Assembly: GCA_951640165.1 (NCBI GenBank)
Contig: OX621250.1
Span: 2,046,001-2,110,000 of the forward strand
Direction of reading: 5' to 3'
Source: Pseudoips prasinana
Taxonomy: Eukaryota; Arthropoda; Insecta; Lepidoptera; Nolidae
DNA: 64,000 nucleotides
Below the pieces are notes generated by a model. The model did no database searches. It had not been told where the DNA came from and saw nothing but the letters and a program-made list of their open reading frames with translations. This document shows, in pieces, positions 12,801 to 21,800 of this stretch. A program made the position numbers and the translations under genes. Within the stretch, counting starts at the first letter, position 1; every line of letters begins with the position of its first letter.

Positions 12801-15800
12801 AACGGTTGTCCGTTCGATTACATTTCTTTCCTCATCAGTTTTTTTTTATTTACCATAAAATTTTCTTTTAGATTATTAAATACATCTATTGGCATGTCTG
12901 GCTTAGTGCAGTCTTGACCATAATTGCGGTTGATTTTTCTAGGAACAAGGCTCGCTTTTTTGGTTTCCTATTCTGATTGTTTATTGCATTTTTATAAATT
13001 CTTTTGCTTTCCAGCCGTTTTATTTTGCCTTGAGGTCGCAGGTTTATGTCGCCTTTATTAATTGTTTTGTATACCCTAGAAATGGTTTTCTTTTCATTAA
13101 AAGCTACGGCAGCGGCATGACATCTAGTTTGATAAGAATTTTTTAATGAAAAATTTATTCTTTTGCCACCAACCAACTTAGCCACCACGCTATGAAATCC
13201 TTCAACAACGTTACTAGTAACGTCATATAATAGACTGCGAGCATGTCCTGCAACATTTTGAATGATATAGCATATTCTTTGCCATAAAGGGCTTAAAATA
13301 AAATCATTTGGCAGGTCCGTTTTGCCAATACTATCCACACATGTATGATCGGCACTTTGTATGGTCCCCGAAGCCATGGACGTGGCTAATTAATAAGTCG
13401 TCAAACAAAAGTTGAACATCTGAGTTAGATTTATGTTTTTTAATTAATTTGCAAATAGTAGATCTTGTTCATAATACAGCTGTTTTTGTTATGAATTTTC
13501 GGTACTTTATGTTATATTTAGTGTCTATAGCGAGTGCTTGTAGTTTATTGCAAAAATTCCTTAAAATGTGGTTTCGGCATTCTATTTTTTCAACAGTAAC
13601 GTCAGAATACGGGCGAGCTTCTAATATTTTGGAGTAGGTGCTAGCATCACCATCGGATATGAGTTTTCCATCAAATTAAATTATACATTCTTATGGATTC
13701 TTTAAATCCTTCCACAATTATTTCACTCTCCATGTTTGTGGATGGACCACTGTAATTTTTGAAACATTTGTGTTCTGATGGATCAACTTTTTGGATTTCC
13801 GCACGGGCACAGATGAAACAGTATTTATTTTTAATACCTAAAAATAGTATTTGTCCTGTATGTTTACCAATTATGGCGGCTGCACCTGAGAGAGCATTAT
13901 AATTCTTTTTATAACTACGTTTAGACCAGCAACCATCAGGAATGACATCTATTATGGGAATTCCGTCTTTGTTCACCCTGCCATTAGAAATTGCGAATTC
14001 TTTTTCTCTTTCTGCAGCCTGATTCATGGATTCTACTAAAATATCTTCCCATTTCTTACTGAGTAGTCCATGTTTCTCTGAATACGTTTTTTCAGATAAC
14101 AACGGGAGGTTGATTGCTGACATAAATTCATCCAGCTGTGAATGCCCCGCATCTTTTGTAATAGTAAAAGTAAACATTATTTATATTAATAAAATACATT
14201 TAATTTCAAATAGTTACACATAAAAATCAACCATGTAGGCACTGAATCAATGTGAATGTTCATGTCTGTATTTTCGTAATTCTATGGCACACGCATTGTA
14301 ACGAATATTCGTGCGAAGATTCATTTTAATTTGTTGATAAATAAAATATGATAATGATGAGATGTTATCACTTCGCTAACTACTCACATCTTAGATCAGT
14401 ACTTAGTAGGTTTATTATATTATAAATAGGTAGGTAGGTACATACGCGCTATCAATGTAATATTGTTGAGAATCCTTAGATGTTGTTGGTGTTTCGTCAT
14501 GACTAATTTGTCCTGTTCTTTTAGCCCGGCTACAAAAAAAATAGATTGATAAATTAATTACATTGTTTTTAATTTTATTATATAACAATAAAAAAGTAAA
14601 TATAGTAAATAGATAAAAATATTTCACTGTCATTTTAGCCCACGTTCGCATGTGCGATATTTTCCCTGGGACGCATCAGTTGGATTCTGAACGCTCGGCT
14701 CTACACCGAGAGTTTAAAATCCATTGCGCGCTAAAATCCCGCAGTGATATTTTTACGTTTGTGCTAATTTGGGCTTAGAACATAATAAGTACGAGACTGC
14801 TTACCGAAGTTCGTTCATCATTGCTGCTTTTGCACAATTTTCTTGTACTTGGGCATTTTGACTGTTTATACAACAATAGCGTCTTTTCGCAAAACTCAAT
14901 ATTTCTATAAACACACACAAAGCGTCCTTTCGCAGTAAATAAATAAAAAAATAACTAACACAAAAACAGATAACCAAAACAAACGTCAATAACAAAAACA
15001 CACACTAAAACTTATTAATATGTACTGAGATAATAATATGACGTGAGCGAGCGAGTGCGTGAGCCGACGCAGCGCGGTGACAAACGACACGGGTTTCACC
15101 CTCGAGCCCTTGCGGCACACTGAATGTCAATACCCAGCGCAAGAGATACATAACGAGTACGCTCAGATTTTAGATTAAAATCTATATAAAATAAAAATTT
15201 GGTCATTTACAAATTTTTTTACTACCATAATGTTCATTATTAAATTGTCTATCCACTAATGTAAGTAGCAAATCAAAATAATGGTTACTTTGCGAGGAGA
15301 TGTAGTTTATCAATAATTATTTATCATTTTTTGTGCTTTCCTTGTGAGGAGATTAATTGCACAGTATACTAGATACTTAAAAACAAAAAATTACCATTTT
15401 GGAGTATAGATACCAAGTTAATTTAATGTATTTTTTGTTGGTTGGTATTTCTTTTGGATACAGAGTAGATAGCTCCAAAAAACTGCACAAAAGACGGCTA
15501 CCGCTGCGTTTTGCATGGGGACGCACCTTAAGTAATTGCATAAATATAACTCGTGTTTCTAGAAAAAAGCCGAAAAAGCTCGTATCTGTGGTGACATGGA
15601 GCGAGCCCGAAATGAACGCCAGATGGCCAAGAAGGAACAAGCGGCGCGTGACCACATGGACGACAAGCTCATTGACGTGCTGCTGCGCTCCCGAGCCAGG
15701 ATAGACAACAAGCGGAAACAGACTGAATTAGAAGTAAGTGGATGATAATATGGAGAAATAGAAGATGAAAATTTTTATTCTTAGGTCACTTCACATTTTT

Positions 15801-18800
15801 TTTTTGCTTTGTACCTTTGAGGTTTTGGAAATCTACTCGGTAAATTATTTTATTCATATTCTTCACTGCCTACTTTTTTTTTAGTTTGGTATCTATTTAG
15901 AGACGTGATATTCGTAAGAAGAAAAAGGGGTTTCTTACTGAGTTTTCAACTACGACGTCGCCTTAACCACGGAGCTCTTCATCTCTAAATTCAGTTAGAA
16001 TCCTTCTCCACCTTATGGACTCAGAAAAACCATTTAACCCGTCATCTGTATCATAATATTTGACATTGAAAAACATTATTAGAAGACGCTCGTAAATTAG
16101 GTCGAATGCGAAATAGGTAGTACTCTGCAAGGTATTCGCAGGTATGGAAATGTTGCTATCTCCCATCTGCCATAAGCCCTATCCTGCTAAATAAGGTATG
16201 AAGGCTGTCTTGCCCAGCTTGTTTCCCACTAGACAAACGTTTACGAGGGCGCAATAAAATACTTAGAATATGTAAGAACAAGTTATCTGAATGTAGAAAT
16301 GTTCTTTAATGCCACAATTACATGTAAAATAAAAAATAAAATAAAAAGGTTTTTATTCACGTAGACTTTAAAAAAGCGCTTGTAAATAGTCCGAACATGT
16401 TTGTAGTAATACCTACAGTTATTATTTCTAGTTACTCATTACAGATATTTAGGTACACGGAATGTTAAAACATTTATACAATTTATTTTATAACGGTAGT
16501 GACATTTAGCCTGCTTGTATTAAGTTATTGTCAAGGAGATTATGTTTAGTTGAAGTTTTTAATATTATGTATTGAAATTTAAATTTGTAGGCATGGCAGC
16601 TAGCTATTTCTTATCGATACGCCTTGAGTTAAATTGAAACACTTATTTAAGAAGCGTACTGAAGTATTGTATACAAGTTTGTCATTAAAATGTACCTAAT
16701 TGTTTATTTGATTAGTAAATTTGGTTGGTACCTACGGCTAAATTTATATTTTGTGCTCTTAGTTGAAGAACGAAAAACTGCGTGTTTTGGAGGCCATAAG
16801 CCAGCGACTGGAGTCGGGAGACGCAGCCCGCGAGGCTAAAGAGAACGAGATATTGGAGAAAGCCTGCAGGGAGAGGGAAGAAGCGTGAGTTGTTACATCA
16901 CTAGAGCATGACATTACAAATCTGTGAAATAGCAGGTCTATCCTCTCAAAGTATTTCTTAAGTTCTTTTACGAGGATCCCACACAGTCGTAGGATAACCA
17001 TTATCTCTTATTAGGATATTCATAAAACAGCAGCAGCAAAACAGGCACCAATCGTGCACCGCTTGAACACGAAGACAGAGTATCAGATAGAAAGAGATGA
17101 AATCGGGACTAGTCCCTCCCAGATGAGCCACTGTTGATGCCAGGATCAACAGTGGCTCACAATGAAATGACACTGAGCGGTGAGGCTCAGGCATGTCCCG
17201 GGGAATCGCTTTAACTTTCTTGGATCCCGCAACGAATAGAAATACATGAAAGTATGATGTTCCTTCTCTGTAAGGCGGGACTGCCTAAAGAGCTCCTAGA
17301 TCCGTGTTTATCAAAGTGCCATTTGTATAAGTCTCATTCAAAGATTAACAATTCTTATATCTCGTACTAATTTTATTCCAGTGACGAGGCGATGCGCAAA
17401 GCCCGGAGAGATAAAGCCGAGATGATCCGTCAGGACCTCGAGGCTAGTAGGCAGCAGTACCTCAAAGACCAGGAGCATCGGCTACACGAGTTCAACACGA
17501 GGAGACAGTGGGATATTATGAATAGGTAACCTAGCAGAAATATGTCTACCATCTGGTATTAGGTAATTAATATCCACCCGATAATTTCCTGTGTAAAATA
17601 GGTAAGCGTTGACCAATTTTGCTTAGGCGACCGTGCTTGGAAACTATTCTTTTATTATTTCATTTTACTTATTGTCAACCTTTCTATTTGATCTAGTACT
17701 TATGGGGCAAAAATGATAATTATGTGTGCCTTCACCAGTCTCGAAGGAGGCTAGCGGGACATAATATGTTATACTTAATGCACAAGTGTGTGCGAAATCA
17801 CAAGGGCACTTATTATTTCAACACTCCCATGCTTCGATGGGATGACAAACGACACGACCGGAAAAAAGGTCAGATTCAGGACCGACGGCTTCACTGGCTG
17901 ATATTGAGAATTTTTTAACGGAAATATCTGAAAATCTCTTTTTGGTCTGACTCGGGATATGAACCCAGCACCTCGTTATCTGCGGTTGAACTCGCTACTG
18001 ATAGACCAACGTGGCAATCAAATACGATGAACTGCACAGGACAGCACTGGTGGTTTGCCAGGCTGCCTGCCAAAGAAACCCGAATAGTACGGACTAGGGT
18101 TGTAACGGATCTTCGCCTCCGCTTCCGTTACTGCGGAAGTTCCGCATGAAATCGTACCTTCGCCTCCGCCTCCGCCTCCGCTGTTTTTTTGCGGAGTTAT
18201 AACGGAGGTTTATTTACGGCATAATCTTATATCTCTGCATCACCCAAAGGTCGACTGGCAGAGAATGCCTTGGGCATCAATTCCGCCTTTGTCATCATCA
18301 TCATCATATCAGCCGAATGACGCCCACTGATGGACAAAAGCCTCCCCCAAATATATCCATCGTGTCTCGATCCACGTGTTCGCCACTCGAGAACCTTTCT
18401 GCCCCAACGGCCGTCGGCTCTACGAGCTATGTGCCCTGCCTACTGCCACTTTAGCTAGGGTTAAGTCGGTTACTTTGGTTCGCCTGCGGACCTCAGCATT
18501 TCTGATTCGATCTCGCAGGGAAACTCCAAGCATAGCCCTTTCCATTGCTCTTTCGGTGATCTTGTGCCGCCTGATAAGACCCATAGTGAGCGATGACGTC
18601 TCCGTTCCGTTATTCATTACTGGCAACACACACTGGTTGAAGAGTTTCGACTTGAGACACTGCGGTATTTGGGTCGAGAAGATGTTAAGTAGCTTCCCGA
18701 ACGCTGCGCTGCCCAGCCGAGTTGTATTCTATGATTGACCTCCTTTTCGAAGTTGGACCTACCTAGGTGGATGATCTGTCCTAGGTAAATAATATAGTTC

Positions 18801-21800
18801 TCTACAGTTTCGAGTGCAGTCTCCATCTCGTAATGACTCTCGAAAACGACTTGTAAACATGGCTCAGCATTGTGATGGGTCTGTAATTCTTCAAGAGGGG
18901 TTTTTTCACCTTTTTTGAAGAAGAGCACCGCTACACCTCTGTGCCATACTTGTGGCGTTTGAGAGAGAGAGAAGGATTCCTATCTCGCACATGCTGACGT
19001 CCGGGATGTCTTCGGTGAAGTGTCGGGTTATTCGTGCTCTGGGATCTGAGGCACAACTATCGACAGGTGACTGGGTTCTCGCATACAGCTGTCCATAGAA
19101 CAGAACCTCTCGATCTCTCTCAGCAACTCAGGTCTAGACGTGACGATTCTGCCATCCTCAGTCTTCAGCTTCGTCAGTTGGCTCTGTCCAACAGACAGTT
19201 CTCTTGCTAACACTTTAGAACCTCTCTTCCTCTCGATGGCTTCTTTACATTTTGTATTAATTGGGCGCGTGTCGCGAGTCAAAGACTTTGAAATCTGTCT
19301 GTTGAGCTGCCGGTATCTGGTAGCATCATCAGAGGATGTCAAAACCATTTTCCGTCTTTCTACCTTTAGCTGCAGGGTTTAGTCAGAGATCTTTTTGGTT
19401 CTGTTTGTACGGCAGGTCTTAAAGACCAGCCGTATGGACAGCTTCTACGAACCTGTCGTGGTATGACTCCACTCGGTTTTGCAGTTTGAGCTGAAAGGGT
19501 TCCGGGTTTTCGACGTGGATGGGTAAAGGTCGCAGCATAGACTTTATCAGTCGGGACCTCTGGAGCTTAAGGTTCAATGAGCCACGCCTGTGATCGCTCC
19601 CGCTTTTAACCGTAATGATCACAAAGACGTCATTGATCATCTGTTTTATCGTCGACAAAATAAAGTCTATCTCATTTTTGTTTTACCTTCGGGGCTTACC
19701 CAGGTCCATTTGCGGTTATCCGGCTTCTTGGAAAAGGAGTTCATCATAAAGAGTCCCTCCTTCTCCATCAAGTCAAATTGAAATTTCCCCAATTTATTGA
19801 GATTATAAAAAAATATTAATATTACTCATAAAATACTATTTTTTCACATCCACTTTCACCTTCGCATTCGCATCCGTTAACCTCCGCATCCGCGGAGGTG
19901 AAATCCATCATCTTCGCATCCGCCTCCGCCTCCGCTAAGAGGCCTCCGTTACAACCCTAGTACGGACATACAGCCAAATGTCAAATTGTTTAATTTATTG
20001 GACACCGCAGCGTACCTCTTCTATCCCTAAATTAGTGCTACATTTCACAGTAAAAACATTGTTACCGGAGGACTAAAATGCCTTCAAAATCCATACCTGC
20101 GAATCCAACTAGTGGCATTTACTTGGATTCGCAGGTATGGATTTTGTTAAATTCTAAGTTTTTGTTACTTGATCGACCTTCATTTAAAACTTGAACTTTT
20201 TTATTAACCGCCTTTTAAAATGTTTAGTTCCGGCACCCTATTTAGGTACATGACGCCTCAAGACCTATAATTTGAGGCAATTCCTGAACATGTTTTGATA
20301 GTCAGAATTTTTAAAATAGCCGCTTTATAAAGATTTTACTTATTAGATCGACCGCCTTCGAAATAGACAAGTACATATCATGAAAAGAAAATAAGATTTG
20401 GGGTCAAAGTTTTGTTTTCGTATATTGATGTCGGTTACCATTTTATACAAAGCTATAGGATATGAATGTTTTTATTGGTTATTTATTATATAATCATCTT
20501 TTATAACTATATTACAGGTACAACCCAAAGCAATAGTTAAGCAAATCTAATAATGATACAATAATAACTAATTTTATAAGACTTCATCATCATCATCATC
20601 ATATCAGCCGAAAGACGTCCACTGCTGGACAAAGGCCGCCCCAAAGATCTCTACAATTGCCAGTCTTTCGCTATTCGCATCCAGCAATTTCCAGAGACCC
20701 GCACAAGATCATCGGTCCATCTTGTAGGGGGCCTGCCCACGCTGCTAAGACTTACATAATATAAAATGTCTATCTCCTCTGCAACTAGGTTAAGAGTGCG
20801 AAGCGCTCGTGTCAACAGATTAGGGTGGCCACGAGGTACCGCGGCTGACGCCAAAGTCTCCGTCACACGTTTTAGTAAAAAAAAATAGGTGAAACTGTTG
20901 CGGTAGTTATTAAAAATATTCGCAGCTCACATCAATTTAAAGAATATCTCACTTAGTATAGTTCTGTAAATACTAGAAAGCCTATGTACTTACTTATATT
21001 TAAACTTAGGTTCTGTAAGACATGTATAAAATTATTTATGTGATTATTTATTTATTTATTGTTTGGAAAATATATTACTGCTATAATAGAATGAAACATA
21101 ATTACATGTTTTCTCGGATAGTGACTGATATATATACATACAATGCTTCCGATTTTACTCTTAATCAGAGTAGCTGAAGACAGGATATATAATGCTAAAA
21201 GTTATTGGAAAAAATTAAGGTTCAGCTGCCTGCGCGCCACCTCGGTCTTGGTATTAAAAGGGTCAAAATCAAACTTTTTACATAATTTATTAAAATCCTT
21301 GCATTTGGGAATAAGTAGGTAGTAGTGTATTAATTGAATGAACGATCAAAATTTAAAGGGTTTTACATCCTTGTTGTCAGGTTCAAGAACGCTGAAGTCT
21401 ACGACGATTTCAAAGAAAAGCTTCGTTTGGATAAAGAGCGAAATGTGAAGGAATATAGAGAAGAGATTCTTCGTCTGTGGGTTAGTTGTTTGTTGTGGAC
21501 CTTTAACAAAGTCAAATATAAAGCAGTCGGTACGAAATATTATTAGTAAATTTATTAATTTATCAGAAAGAGCGTGCAGAACGTGAGGCGCGAGAGCGCG
21601 CGGAGACTCGGTACTTCTACGGCGAGAAGGCGGAGCGCAAGCTGCGCGACGATGACAACCGGCTGCTCACGCACGCCGCGCAGCTGCTCGAAGAGGCCAA
21701 GCAGCTTGGCCGCCCCGACTACCCGATACACAGAGCTATAGATGTAAGTCGAACATTTATTATTTTATGGAAGTGAACATTTTTCAACGGCGTTGTGCAC

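Noticed and set aside
15399..15704. 101-codon plus-strand frame overlapping exon 5 of the CFAP210-like gene
   Set aside because: The true exon starts at 15563 in another frame that matches the flanking phases; this frame has no coherent composition.
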